Assembly (NCBI RefSeq): GCF_002294995.1
Contig: NZ_NSGF01000001.1
Location: 620,001 to 684,000 of the forward strand
Length of the DNA stretch: 64,000 nucleotides
Direction: 5' to 3'
Source of the DNA: Mesorhizobium sp. WSM3860
GTDB taxonomy: Bacteria; Pseudomonadota; Alphaproteobacteria; Rhizobiales; Rhizobiaceae
Positions 17,245 through 25,241 of the stretch are shown here, piece after piece. How positions within the stretch are numbered: the first letter of the stretch is position 1; each line of letters begins with the position of its first letter. The position numbers and the translations under genes are program-made. The notes beneath the pieces were generated by a model. The model searched no databases and was not told the origin of the DNA. It saw only the letters and a list, made by a program, of their open reading frames with translations.

Positions 17245-18183
17245 ATGACAGCACCGATGTTCGAAAGAATAGCGCTGGTCGGCATCGGCCTGATCGGTTC
17301 GTCGCTCGCCCGCGTTATCCGCCGTGAAGGCCTGGCGCGCCATATCTCTATCGCGACGCGCAGCCAATCGACGCTCAAGCGGGCCGAGGAACTCGGTCTC
17401 GGCGATTCCTACACGGCCGAGGCCAAGGAGGCGGTGCGCGACGCGGAACTGGTCATCGTCTCGGTTCCGGTCGGCTCGTCCGGCGAGGTCGCGGCCGAGA
17501 TCGCGCCGGCGCTGAAGAAAGGCGCGATCCTCACCGATGTCGGCTCGACCAAAGCTTCGGTGATCGCGCAAATGCAGCCGCATGTGCCCGACGGTGTGCA
17601 TTTCATCCCCGGCCACCCGCTGGCGGGCACGGAGAAGTCCGGGCCGGATGCCGGCTTCGCCGATCTCTTCGACAACCGCTGGTGCATCTTCACGCCGCTG
17701 CCGGGCACGGATCCGGAGGCGCTGGAAAAGCTCTCCGAATTCTGGCGGCGCTGCGGCTCCAACATCGATACGATGGACCCGCAGCATCACGACATGACCT
17801 TGGCCATCGTCTCGCATCTGCCGCATATCATCGCCTACAACATCGTCGGCACCGCCGACGACCTGGAATCGGTGACCAAGACGGAAGTCATTAAATATTC
17901 CGCTTCCGGTTTTCGCGACTTTACCCGACTGGCCGCTTCCGACCCGACCATGTGGCGGGACGTGTGCCTGCACAACAAGGATGCGATCCTGGAAATGCTG
18001 GCGCGCTTCTCTGAGGATCTGGCCTCGTTGCAGCGGGCGATCCGCTGGGGCGACGGCGAAAAGCTGTTCGACCTCTTCACGCGCACGCGCGCCATCCGCC
18101 GCTCGATCATCGAGGCCGGCCAGGATATCGATGTGCCGGATTTCGGCCGTCAGGCCGTAGAGCACCCGGGGGCCAAGCCCTAG
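17245..18183 (+). CDS. tyrC: Prephenate/arogenate dehydrogenase
   Basis: A 312-residue enzyme of tyrosine synthesis that decarboxylates prephenate or arogenate with NAD(P). The Rossmann GIGLIGSSLARVI (about 12-25) is followed by the VGSTKASV segment, the FIPGHPLAGTEKSG motif (about 118-131) containing the catalytic histidine, and the helical C-terminal dimerisation domain with HLPHIIAYNIV. It follows hisC with a gap of six bases, so both are co-transcribed. The final residues run into a repeat palindrome, and its TAG stop is the first triplet of that element (TAGAGC), implying that the C-terminus was redefined by the repeat's insertion or spread. Confidence 0.93.
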   Translation: MTAPMFERIALVGIGLIGSSLARVIRREGLARHISIATRSQSTLKRAEELGLGDSYTAEAKEAVRDAELVIVSVPVGSSGEVAAEIAPALKKGAILTDVGSTKASVIAQMQPHVPDGVHFIPGHPLAGTEKSGPDAGFADLFDNRWCIFTPLPGTDPEALEKLSEFWRRCGSNIDTMDPQHHDMTLAIVSHLPHIIAYNIVGTADDLESVTKTEVIKYSASGFRDFTRLAASDPTMWRDVCLHNKDAILEMLARFSEDLASLQRAIRWGDGEKLFDLFTRTRAIRRSIIEAGQDIDVPDFGRQAVEHPGAKP

Positions 18184-18231
18184 AGCCGGATGATTTCAGG
18201 TCGAATCGGCCTGAAATCTGAATCCGGCTCT
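18182..18231. repeat. Intergenic mosaic palindrome 1 (AGAGCCGGAT arms)
   Basis: Outer arms AGAGCCGGAT and ATCCGGCTCT, with the inner palindrome GATTTCAGG/CCTGAAATC around TCGAATCGG. The left edge overlaps the tyrC stop codon. It is followed 13 bases later by a second palindrome, and the inner TCAGG..CCTGA part recurs at 21979 and 28632. Confidence 0.8.
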
Positions 18232-18244
18232 AAATCAAAAAGAT

Positions 18245-18295
18245 AGAGCATGATGTCGTCCGAAAACCGCTTCACACTTTTCGGCATCATGCTCT
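18245..18295. repeat. Intergenic mosaic palindrome 2 (AGAGCATGAT arms)
   Basis: Arms AGAGCATGATG and CATCATGCTCT enclose CCGAAAACCGCTTCACACTTTTCGG. It resembles the Rhizobium-specific intergenic mosaic elements. A related copy in reverse orientation lies at 57635-57682. The right edge supplies the stop codon of the downstream PfkB gene on the minus strand. Confidence 0.85.
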
Positions 18296-19241
18296 AGGCC
18301 TTTTGCTCGATCTGTTCCGATGGAGGCCAGTGCGCCGCCATCATAGCCATTGTCTCGGCTCTGTCCGGAGCGCCGAGCCGGCCGCCGAAGCGCAGGCATT
18401 TAAGCGCGGCGGCGGCGCTGGCAAAGCGCAGCGCCAGCTCGGGCGGCATGGCTTCGGCAAGGCCGACGGCGAAGGCGCCGTGGAAGACGTCGCCGGCGGC
18501 GAGCGTGTCGATCGCCTTGACCTTCGGCGCCTCGACATGGCGGACGCGGCCGGCTCCCCGATCATGCCACCAGGTTCCGGCAGCGCCGCCCGTCACCGCG
18601 ACGAAGGCGTCAGTGCGCGAGGCGAGATCGGCGCATGCGCTTTCCGGATCGAGCGCATGGCCGCAGACGATCCGCGCCGCCGGCTCCGAGGCGACGATGT
18701 GCGAGGCCAGCGGCAAGAGCCGCTCCAGCACTTCGACCGGCGCGGTGTCGGCGTCGAGGATCGCCGGACGGCCGGCGTCCCGCGCGGCCGCCAAGGCAAG
18801 CGCGGCGGCGCCCGGCCAGCGCACGTCCACCAGCACGGCGTCGAAGGCGGAAAGATCGGCAAGCGGCAGCGTGTCGGGATCGGCTTGCGCCCTGCTGTCA
18901 TAGAACGGCACGATGATGCGCTCGCCATGGGCATCCACCAGGATCGCGGCCAGTGCCGAGCGCGCGCCGGCGACGCGGCGGACCAGGCTGCAGTCGACGC
19001 CTTCCGCCTCGATCTCGGCGATCAGCCGGTCGCCGACCGCATCGTCTCCCGCGCTCGCCCAGAGCGACACGTTGGCGCCGAGGCGATGCGCGGCGCAGGC
19101 CGCACTCGTCGCCATGCCGGAGGCGATCTGGACACCGTCGCTGGCGATGAACTTGCCCTGATGCGCGGGAAGCGTCTCGACACGCAGGATCGTGTCGAGG
19201 GTGAACGCGCCGACGCTGAGCAGTTTGATCGGTCCGGCCAT
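18294..19241 (-). CDS. PfkB-family carbohydrate kinase
   Basis: A 315-residue ribokinase-like protein. The N-terminal SVGAFTLDTILRVETLP and GKFIASDGVQIASGMATSAA segments are the PfkB first signature region; the second signature DTLAAGDVFHGAFAVGLA (about 257-274) carries the catalytic aspartate in AAGD. It probably phosphorylates a sugar or nucleoside; the exact substrate is not evident. ATG 19241 starts eight bases after the DUF2125 stop, so they form an operon. The stop codon TAG lies at the edge of an intergenic palindrome, so its final residues were probably set by that element. Confidence 0.88.
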   Translation of the reverse strand: MAGPIKLLSVGAFTLDTILRVETLPAHQGKFIASDGVQIASGMATSAACAAHRLGANVSLWASAGDDAVGDRLIAEIEAEGVDCSLVRRVAGARSALAAILVDAHGERIIVPFYDSRAQADPDTLPLADLSAFDAVLVDVRWPGAAALALAAARDAGRPAILDADTAPVEVLERLLPLASHIVASEPAARIVCGHALDPESACADLASRTDAFVAVTGGAAGTWWHDRGAGRVRHVEAPKVKAIDTLAAGDVFHGAFAVGLAEAMPPELALRFASAAAALKCLRFGGRLGAPDRAETMAMMAAHWPPSEQIEQKA

Positions 19242-19248
19242 CGCAGTC

Positions 19249-20247
19249 TCAGTCGACCGGCTTGATCTTGCCGAGCGGGATGAAGCCAAGCGAAGCCTTG
19301 CCCTTCACGATCTTGAGCGGCATGGACGGTTCGTTGCCGAGCATGGCAATGCCGGCAAAACCCTGCTCGATCTCGCTCTTGTGCTCGGGAATCGCCCCGG
19401 CGAGGATGGCCGCTACGGCCTTGGGGTCCTTTAGCTTGATCGACAGATTTGCATCGATCAGGCCGTCGGCGTCGATCGAGATCGGCCCGGACACAGTCAC
19501 GCGCGCCGCTCCCGATGACACGTCGAGCCTGGCGATGTCGACCGACTGGCCGCGCAGGCTTTTCGGCGGCGCCTTGATCAGCGCGACGCCGTTCTTCACT
19601 GTCGCTTCGCCGGCGCCGTCGAGTTCCGGCAGCACGCGTCCGCCGATCGCGTCGGCGTCGATCTTCAGATCGCCAAAGCTGCCGGTATAGACGAGGTCCT
19701 GGCCGTTCGGCTGCAGCTGGCCGGCCGCCTGGCCGGCGCTGAACAGCTGCACGGGATCGGTATCGTCGGCCGGATCGGTCTGTCCGGACAGCCCCTCCGC
19801 CTGAAGCGAAAGGCGCCGCGGAAGCGGCCATGATAGCTTAACCGTGGCGTGCAGCTTGTCCCAGTCGAGCCAAAGTGGCGGCATGCCCGGCGCCACGGTC
19901 CGCAACGGCCCGCGCAGATTCGCCACGGGCGACAGAGGCTGGGTGATCCGAGCGACGGCGTTAAAGTCGCCGGTCGATGCCGCTACGTTCCTGGCATCGT
20001 CCTGATAGGCCAGGCTGTCGCAGGAGACAGCGAAGCTCAGCGGATAGCCGCTGACCGCGAGACTTGCGCAGTCGGCCTTGATGCCTTTGCCTCCGAGTTC
20101 GGCCACGGCCCGCTCCGCCTCGCCCTTGACCCGGCCTGCCAGATAGAACCATCCGCCGCTGTATAGCGCGAACAGCACCAGGATGAACGCCGCAAGCCAG
20201 AACAGCCGGCGGCGAGGTTTGCGCAATCGCTCGTCACTTGACGTCAT
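19249..20247 (-). CDS. DUF2125 domain-containing membrane-anchored protein
   Basis: A 332-residue protein with a basic N-terminus (RKPRRRLFWL) and one membrane segment at about residues 15-36, the rest lying in the periplasm. It matches DUF2125 (PF09898), including YLAGRVKGEAERAVAELG near 35-52, the cysteine pair in ADCASL and VSCDSLAY (about 59 and 75), and SWPLPRRLSLQAEGL near 140. The family has no established role; its fold is AsmA-like in repeat character. It lies upstream of the PfkB kinase on the same strand and divergent from chaC. In rhizobia this gene is usually near tyrC, which is the case here. Confidence 0.88.
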   Translation of the reverse strand: MTSSDERLRKPRRRLFWLAAFILVLFALYSGGWFYLAGRVKGEAERAVAELGGKGIKADCASLAVSGYPLSFAVSCDSLAYQDDARNVAASTGDFNAVARITQPLSPVANLRGPLRTVAPGMPPLWLDWDKLHATVKLSWPLPRRLSLQAEGLSGQTDPADDTDPVQLFSAGQAAGQLQPNGQDLVYTGSFGDLKIDADAIGGRVLPELDGAGEATVKNGVALIKAPPKSLRGQSVDIARLDVSSGAARVTVSGPISIDADGLIDANLSIKLKDPKAVAAILAGAIPEHKSEIEQGFAGIAMLGNEPSMPLKIVKGKASLGFIPLGKIKPVD

Positions 20248-20371
20248 GCTGCGGCTCTCGTTAACCCCTCATGCGGCGAACGGGCTGTTGTTCTTACGCA
20301 CGACAAGCGGGGACTGAAGAAACACCTTACCGGTGCGATGTCGTCACTCGAATGCAATCAGGCTTGGCGAT

Positions 20372-20902
20372 ATGGGCGATTTTTGGGTTTTTGGCTATGG
20401 GTCGCTGATCTGGCGGCCGGGATTCGCACATGTCGAGACGCGGCGCGCCCGTCTTTACGGCTTTCGCCGGGCGCTCTGCGTCTATTCCTTCGTCCATCGC
20501 GGCACGCGTGAGCGGCCGGGCCTGGTGCTCGGCCTCGACCGCGGCGGCTCCTGCATCGGCCTCGCTTATCGTGTCCCCGGCAATTTGCGCGATGAGGTGC
20601 TTTCCTATCTGCGCGAGCGCGAGTTGGTGACCAGCGTCTATCTCGAGCGCACCCTCGACGTCCGGCTGGATGGGGCGGGACAAGGCGGAACGGTCGAAGC
20701 GGTCGCCTACATCGTCGACCGCGCGCATGAGCAATATGCCGGCGGGCTCGACGCCGGGCATGCGGCAAAAGTCGTGCGCGGCGCCGTGGGCCAATCGGGC
20801 AGGAACGAAGACTATGTCTTGAGCACGGTGGAGCATCTGAAGGCGCTCGGCATCCGCGACCACTGGCTGGAAGAGGTGGGGCGCCAGGTCGCGCCTTCGT
20901 GA
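20372..20902 (+). CDS. Gamma-glutamylcyclotransferase (ChaC-like)
   Basis: A 176-residue protein of the ChaC family (PF04752), which cleaves glutathione to 5-oxoproline and Cys-Gly. The GYGSLIWRPGF motif (about 8-18) forms the substrate-binding loop, and the glutamate in RERELVTSVYLER (about 83-95) fits the catalytic acid. The C-terminal GRNEDYVLSTVEHLKALGIRD is also typical. ATG 20372 fits the family start exactly; further in-frame extension to 20333 is unlikely. It is divergent from DUF2125 and separated by 118 bases from the next gene. Confidence 0.93.
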   Translation: MGDFWVFGYGSLIWRPGFAHVETRRARLYGFRRALCVYSFVHRGTRERPGLVLGLDRGGSCIGLAYRVPGNLRDEVLSYLRERELVTSVYLERTLDVRLDGAGQGGTVEAVAYIVDRAHEQYAGGLDAGHAAKVVRGAVGQSGRNEDYVLSTVEHLKALGIRDHWLEEVGRQVAPS

Positions 20903-21020
20903 AGATCTGGCCCGATCAAAAAGCAAAACCATGCCTTTGACCTAGGCGAGGCACGACCTAGCTTAGCCGCAATCCATCCTCTGGGCATCCAGGCCCTTCC
21001 CAGCATCACGGAGATCAGTC

Positions 21021-21968
21021 TTGCAGAAACGACGTCTCGGTCGCACCGACCTTTCCATCGCGCCGCTGGTCCTTGGAGGCAACGTCTTCGGCTGGACCGC
21101 CGACGAGAAGACCTCTTTCGACCTGCTCGACCGCTTTGCCGAGGCCGGCTTTAATGCCGTCGACACGGCGGACGCCTATTCGCGCTGGGCGCCGGGCAAC
21201 AAAGGCGGCGAATCCGAAACCATCATCGGCAACTGGATGAAGAGCCGCGGCAACCGGGACAGCATCGTCGTCATCACCAAGGTCGGCTCCGACATGGGAC
21301 AGGGCAGGCTGGACCTCTCCGCAGCCTATATCGAAAAGGCGGTCGATCAATCGCTCAGGCGGCTGCAGACCGACGTCATCGACCTCTATCTGTCGCACTG
21401 GCCGGACCCGGCCACGCCTTATGAAGAAACGCTCGGCGCCTATCAGCGCCTGCTCGAGAAGGGCAAGATCCGGTATCCGGGCTGCTCCAATCTCGATGCG
21501 GGGCAATTGCGCGCGGCCCTCAATGTCGCCAGCCTGCGGGGCCTGCCGCGTTACGAGGTTCTGCAGCCCGAATACAATTTGTACGATCGCTCTTCACTGG
21601 ACGGCCCGCTGCTCGACCTGTGCAAGGCGGAGGATATCGGCGTCATCACCTATTACGGCCTCGCGAAGGGATTTCTCACCGGCAAGTATCGCAGCAAGGC
21701 CGATCTCGGCCAAAGCACGCGCGGCGGAGGCGTGGCCGAGTATCTCAACGAGCGCGGCATGCGCATCCTCTCCGCTCTCGATGCCGTGGCCGGGCGCCAT
21801 TCGGCCAAGCAGGCTGAAGTGGCGCTCGCCTGGATCATGGCGCGGCCGGGTGTAACCGCGCCGATTGCCAGTGCCACGACGCCCGCACAGATGGAAAGCC
21901 TGATCCGCGCCGCATCGCTCAAGCTTTCCGCCGACGACATCGCAGCGCTCGATCGCGCCAGCGCTTAA
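21021..21968 (+). CDS. Aldo/keto reductase
   Basis: A 315-residue NADPH-dependent oxidoreductase of the AKR family. The tetrad is visible: D48 and Y53 in DTADAY, K87 in VITKVG and H126 in LSHWPD. The cofactor site is suggested by the later LAKGFLTGKY and ASATTPAQM segments. The group is close to YghZ/YajO-like general stress reductases; the physiological substrate is unknown. The start is a TTG (21021) with GGAGA seven bases upstream, which is better supported than any internal ATG. A repeat palindrome follows the stop by about ten bases. Confidence 0.92.
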   Translation: MQKRRLGRTDLSIAPLVLGGNVFGWTADEKTSFDLLDRFAEAGFNAVDTADAYSRWAPGNKGGESETIIGNWMKSRGNRDSIVVITKVGSDMGQGRLDLSAAYIEKAVDQSLRRLQTDVIDLYLSHWPDPATPYEETLGAYQRLLEKGKIRYPGCSNLDAGQLRAALNVASLRGLPRYEVLQPEYNLYDRSSLDGPLLDLCKAEDIGVITYYGLAKGFLTGKYRSKADLGQSTRGGGVAEYLNERGMRILSALDAVAGRHSAKQAEVALAWIMARPGVTAPIASATTPAQMESLIRAASLKLSADDIAALDRASA

Positions 21969-21978
21969 GGCGCGTGTC

Positions 21979-22008
21979 GATTCAGGCGATGCCGGCCTGA
22001 CCTGGATC
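21979..22008. repeat. Short palindrome with TCAGG..GCCGGCCTGA
   Basis: GATTCAGGCGATGCCGGCCTGA contains the inverted pair TCAGGC/GCCTGA and ends CCTGGATC. The block TCAGGNGATGCCGGCCTG is shared with the larger element at 28632, so both belong to one dispersed repeat family. Confidence 0.6.
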
Positions 22009-22110
22009 TCAACATGCCTTAATGCAGCAGGTCCAGCGCACGATCGTCCAAGACCTTACCGAAATCTCGCGATAATTCCTGGCCGATCGCGGCAGGAATT
22101 GAGGTTCGGC

Positions 22111-22731
22111 ATGGTCGGAGACGTTCTGTCTGAAGCGCAGTCCTGGCAGCAGGTGCTGGTGCTGGTCATGGCGGCGACTGTCGTCATGGGCAGTCCCGGC
22201 CCGGCTACGATCAGCGTCACCGCCGTAGGGGCCGCCTTCGGGCTGCGGCCCTCGCTGGGTTATACGTCCGGCGTCGTGCTTGGAACGACCGCCGTGCTCC
22301 TGGTTGTGGCCGCCGGCATATTCGGCGTGCTCGCCTCGGTGCCGGGGCTGGCGCCGTTGCTGACGGTCGCTTCGGCCCTCTACATCCTGTATCTCGCCTT
22401 CAGGATCGCGACGGCGCCGCCGCTTGCCGCAGGTGGAAATGCGGCGGCGCGTCCCACCTTCTTCGGCGGCTTCATGCTCGCCGTCGCCAATCCGAAGGCC
22501 TATGTGGCGATCGGCGCGGTATTCGCGGGAGCTTCATCCACGGTCGACGGGCTCGGGCTTTCGACCAAGCTTTTGGTGCTCGCAGCGATGATCGTCGCCA
22601 TTCATGTGCTCTGGCTTCTCGCTGGAACCGTTTTCGCGAGGCTGCTGCGCGATCCATTGGCGTCGCGGATCATCAATCTCGTCTTCGCGGCGGCGCTGGT
22701 GCTGACCACTGCCCTGGCCGCGCTGCCGTAA
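22111..22731 (+). CDS. LysE-family amino-acid exporter
   Basis: A 206-residue inner-membrane protein with about six membrane segments, fitting LysE/RhtB translocators (PF01810). The hallmark MGSPGPATISVTAVGAAFGLRPSLGYTSGVVLG near residues 25-57 is clear, and a later FFGGFMLAVANPKAYVAIGAVF (about 118-139) matches the second conserved block. Such proteins expel amino acids such as lysine, threonine or homoserine lactones; the substrate is not determined here. ATG 22111 follows GAGG with a seven-base gap; an upstream TTG at 22099 is less likely. It is convergent with plsC across seven bases. Confidence 0.9.
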   Translation: MVGDVLSEAQSWQQVLVLVMAATVVMGSPGPATISVTAVGAAFGLRPSLGYTSGVVLGTTAVLLVVAAGIFGVLASVPGLAPLLTVASALYILYLAFRIATAPPLAAGGNAAARPTFFGGFMLAVANPKAYVAIGAVFAGASSTVDGLGLSTKLLVLAAMIVAIHVLWLLAGTVFARLLRDPLASRIINLVFAAALVLTTALAALP

Positions 22732-22738
22732 GGGGAGC

Positions 22739-23533
22739 TCAGGCCTTCGCTGCAGCGCCGAGCTCAGCAAGCCGCTTCACCGCGGTCGGCGGCAAGGGTG
22801 GCGGGTTCGGCGCGCGCGAGGCGTCGACCAGCAACTCGTCGCAGGCGGCTTCGGTCTCGCCGATCAGCCGCTGTATGAACTCCTCCTTGTCGAGCCCCGG
22901 AGGAATCGGCGGCAGGAAGCGGGCCTTGATGGTGCCGGGATAACGCATGAACTTGCGGCGCGGCCAGTAGAGGCCGGCGACATGGGCGACCGGCACCACG
23001 GGAACACCAAGCTGGGTATAGAGCTCGACGATGCCATATTTGTAGGACGGCTCGGCGCCCGGCGGGCGGCGGGTGCCTTCCGGGTAGATGATGAGTTGTC
23101 GGGGATTGCGCGCCATCTCCTGCCTGGTCGCGGCTACGACCGCTTTCAGCGCCTTGGAGCGGCTGCCGCGGTCGACCGGGATCATGCGCATCTTCATGAT
23201 GTACCAGCCGAAGAAGGGGATCCAGGTCAGCTCCCGCTTCAGGATATACAAGGCGTCGTCGAGATAAGGGAAAAACGCGATCGCGTCCCAGAAGGACTGA
23301 TGCTTAGGCGCCAGAATGAAGGACCCTTCAGGCAGGTTCTCGGCGCCTGTGATTTCGCTCCTTGTGCCGGCGATCTTGTCGTAAAGCCACATCGAGGTGC
23401 GCGACCAGAATTTCGGCACAAACCAGGCGTGGTGGCGCGGCGACAGGAAATAGAAGGGCGTCCAGAAGATCATCTGGACGACCAGGCTGAGATAGAAGGC
23501 AAGGTTGAACGCCAGCGAGCGGATAATGAGCAT
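22739..23533 (-). CDS. plsC: 1-acyl-sn-glycerol-3-phosphate acyltransferase
   Basis: A 264-residue membrane-associated acyltransferase that adds the second acyl chain to make phosphatidic acid. The catalytic HQSFWD (HX4D) motif is at about residues 78-83, and YPEGTRRPPG (about 148-157) and VPVVPVAHVAG (about 177-187) are motifs III and IV. An N-terminal hydrophobic segment (about 8-30) anchors it. The C-terminal 30 residues are rich in proline and alanine. In many rhizobia plsC follows ydcF and ftsEX; here a LysR gene and a flavoprotein-like gene lie between them. It is convergent with the LysE gene. Confidence 0.93.
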   Translation of the reverse strand: MLIIRSLAFNLAFYLSLVVQMIFWTPFYFLSPRHHAWFVPKFWSRTSMWLYDKIAGTRSEITGAENLPEGSFILAPKHQSFWDAIAFFPYLDDALYILKRELTWIPFFGWYIMKMRMIPVDRGSRSKALKAVVAATRQEMARNPRQLIIYPEGTRRPPGAEPSYKYGIVELYTQLGVPVVPVAHVAGLYWPRRKFMRYPGTIKARFLPPIPPGLDKEEFIQRLIGETEAACDELLVDASRAPNPPPLPPTAVKRLAELGAAAKA

Positions 23534-23615
23534 GCGGGAAAGGGCCCGGTGTGGAAGTGAGCGTTGGTTACACCAAGCGCGGGCAAAAAGGAAACGGCGC
23601 GACGGTCGAGCCGCA

Positions 23616-24518
23616 TCATAGCGAGCGCGCCAGCCGCTGCTTCAGGCGGGGCGCGGCGAAATCGAGGAAGGCGCGCAGCTTCACCGGCAGCAGGCCCTGA
23701 CCGGCATGCACCAAGCTGACCGGCCATGGCGGTGGCTCGAATGGCTCGAGCACGACATGAAGCGCGCCCGCGCGCACCGCGGCGTCCGCCTGATAGGAGA
23801 GCACCCTCGTCAGGCCGAGGCCGGCGATCGCCGCATCGATTGCTGCCTCGGCGGTGTTGACCTGCAGCCGCGAGCGGACCGGAACCACGGTTTCGCTCTT
23901 GCCCGTGCCGAAGCTCCACGTCGCAGGAGAGGCAAGCCCTTCGAAGGTGATGCAGTTGTGGCCTGAAAGGCCGCGAAGTTCGAACGGCGTGCCATGCTTC
24001 GCAAGATAGGCCGGGCTAGCGCAGACGATGCGGCGGATTTGGCCAACGCGCGCCGCGACCATGGCCGAATCCGGCAGCTCGCCGATGCGCACGGCCACAT
24101 CGATATGCTCCTCGACGAGTTGCGTGATCCGATCGGACAGCGTCAGGCGGATGTCGACGTCGGGATAGGCGGCCAGAAAATCGGTGACGATCGGCAGCAC
24201 ATGCAAGCGACCGAAGACGACCGGCGCAGTGATTACCAGCTCGCCGGTCGGGCTCAAGTATTCGCCAGCGGCGGCGCGCTCGGCTTCGCCCACCTCATCG
24301 AGGATACGGCGGCAGGCGGCGAGATAAGAACGACCAGCGTCTGTCAGGGTAAGGCGCCGCGTCGAGCGGTTGAGCAGACGCGTCTTGAGGTGCCTCTCCA
24401 GTTCGGAGAGCTTGCGGCTGACGGTGGCGAGCGGCACGCCGGCGCGCCGCGCAACGGCGGAAAGGCTGCCGGTCTCCACCGTGGCTACGAACAAGGACAT
24501 GGCGTCGAGGCGATCCAT
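23616..24518 (-). CDS. LysR-family transcriptional regulator
   Basis: A 300-residue regulator with an N-terminal winged helix (DRLDAMSLFVATVETGSLSAVARR, then LATVSRKLSELERHLKTRLLNRSTRRLTLTDAG at about 30-62) and a C-terminal effector domain with the LTLSDRITQLVEEHIDVAVRIGEL segment. It starts at ATG 24518 and is divergent from a pyridoxamine-phosphate-oxidase-like gene. The 102-base intergenic region holds a perfect ten-base inverted repeat that is a plausible operator for this protein, so it probably regulates its neighbour and itself. The effector is unknown. Confidence 0.93.
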   Translation of the reverse strand: MDRLDAMSLFVATVETGSLSAVARRAGVPLATVSRKLSELERHLKTRLLNRSTRRLTLTDAGRSYLAACRRILDEVGEAERAAAGEYLSPTGELVITAPVVFGRLHVLPIVTDFLAAYPDVDIRLTLSDRITQLVEEHIDVAVRIGELPDSAMVAARVGQIRRIVCASPAYLAKHGTPFELRGLSGHNCITFEGLASPATWSFGTGKSETVVPVRSRLQVNTAEAAIDAAIAGLGLTRVLSYQADAAVRAGALHVVLEPFEPPPWPVSLVHAGQGLLPVKLRAFLDFAAPRLKQRLARSL

Positions 24519-24523
24519 TTATT

Positions 24524-24581
24524 CTTCCGAAATGTGGAAGGATAGATTGCAAATATGCCTTCTACCTCCGGATTTCGGAAG
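24524..24581. promoter_or_regulatory. Inverted-repeat operator between the LysR and PNPOx-like genes
   Basis: CTTCCGAAAT (24524-24533) and ATTTCGGAAG (24572-24581) are exact inverted copies 38 bases apart, in a region otherwise AT-richer than the flanks. The distance of 48 bases centre to centre, about 4.5 helix turns, would allow a regulator tetramer to bind both arms. The site lies between the two start codons. Confidence 0.6.
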
Positions 24582-24620
24582 GGGCTAAAATGTCGTTCCA
24601 CTGTGGCAGAGGACCTCCGC

Positions 24621-25241
24621 ATGGACGCCTTCACCAGCGATGTCGCCTTTACCCCTACGGTCAAGGCCATCCAGTCCCGCAAGGGCTCGCGCGACTCTTA
24701 CGCTCGTGTCGAGGAGCGCGGCGGCTGGCGGGCAACGATCACGCCCGACCTCGCCGCCTTCATCGAGGCGCAGCCCAGCGTGTTCCTGGCGACGGCCAAT
24801 GGCGCAGGTCAGCCCTATATCCAGCATCGCGGCGGCCCCGCCGGCTTCCTCAGGGTGCTGGACGAGCATACGATCGGCTTTGCCGATTTCTCGGGGAACC
24901 GGCAGTTCATCACCCAGGGCAATCTTCAAGACAATCGCAAGGCCTTCCTGTTCCTGATTGACTACATGCTTCGGCAGCGCATCAAGATCTGGGGCACGGC
25001 GCGCGTCGTCGAAGATAATGCGGAACTGACGGCGAGACTGGTGCCGGCCAACTACAAGGCGCGGCCGGAGCAGGCGATCCTGTTCAGCGTGACGGCCTGG
25101 GATGCAAATTGCCCCCAGCACATCCCGCAGCGCTTCGAGGCGGCGGATGTGGCCGCGGCGCTTGCCGAGCGGGATAGGCGCATTGCTGGTCTGGAACAGG
25201 AGATCGCACGCCAGCGCAACAGCGCGTCTGGCGAAGCTTAG
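24621..25241 (+). CDS. Pyridoxamine 5'-phosphate oxidase-like flavin-binding protein
   Basis: A 206-residue split-barrel protein of the PNPOx-like superfamily. The stretch EAQPSVFLATANGAGQPYIQHRGGPAGFLRVLDEHTIGFADFSGNRQF (about 50-97) is the FMN-binding region, and IPQRFEAADV near the end is typical of the group annotated as general stress or pyridoxamine oxidase-family proteins. A coiled-coil-like tail (ALAERDRRIAGLEQEIARQR) is unusual. The natural substrate is unknown. It is divergent from a LysR gene, which suggests induced expression, and its stop overlaps the convergent ydcF gene by four bases. Confidence 0.87.
   Translation: MDAFTSDVAFTPTVKAIQSRKGSRDSYARVEERGGWRATITPDLAAFIEAQPSVFLATANGAGQPYIQHRGGPAGFLRVLDEHTIGFADFSGNRQFITQGNLQDNRKAFLFLIDYMLRQRIKIWGTARVVEDNAELTARLVPANYKARPEQAILFSVTAWDANCPQHIPQRFEAADVAAALAERDRRIAGLEQEIARQRNSASGEA

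Noticed and set aside
16411..18165. Long 584-residue reading frame on the minus strand over hisC and tyrC
   Set aside because: It is a shadow of the plus-strand genes caused by high GC codon use, with low-complexity Arg/Gly composition and no recognisable domain.
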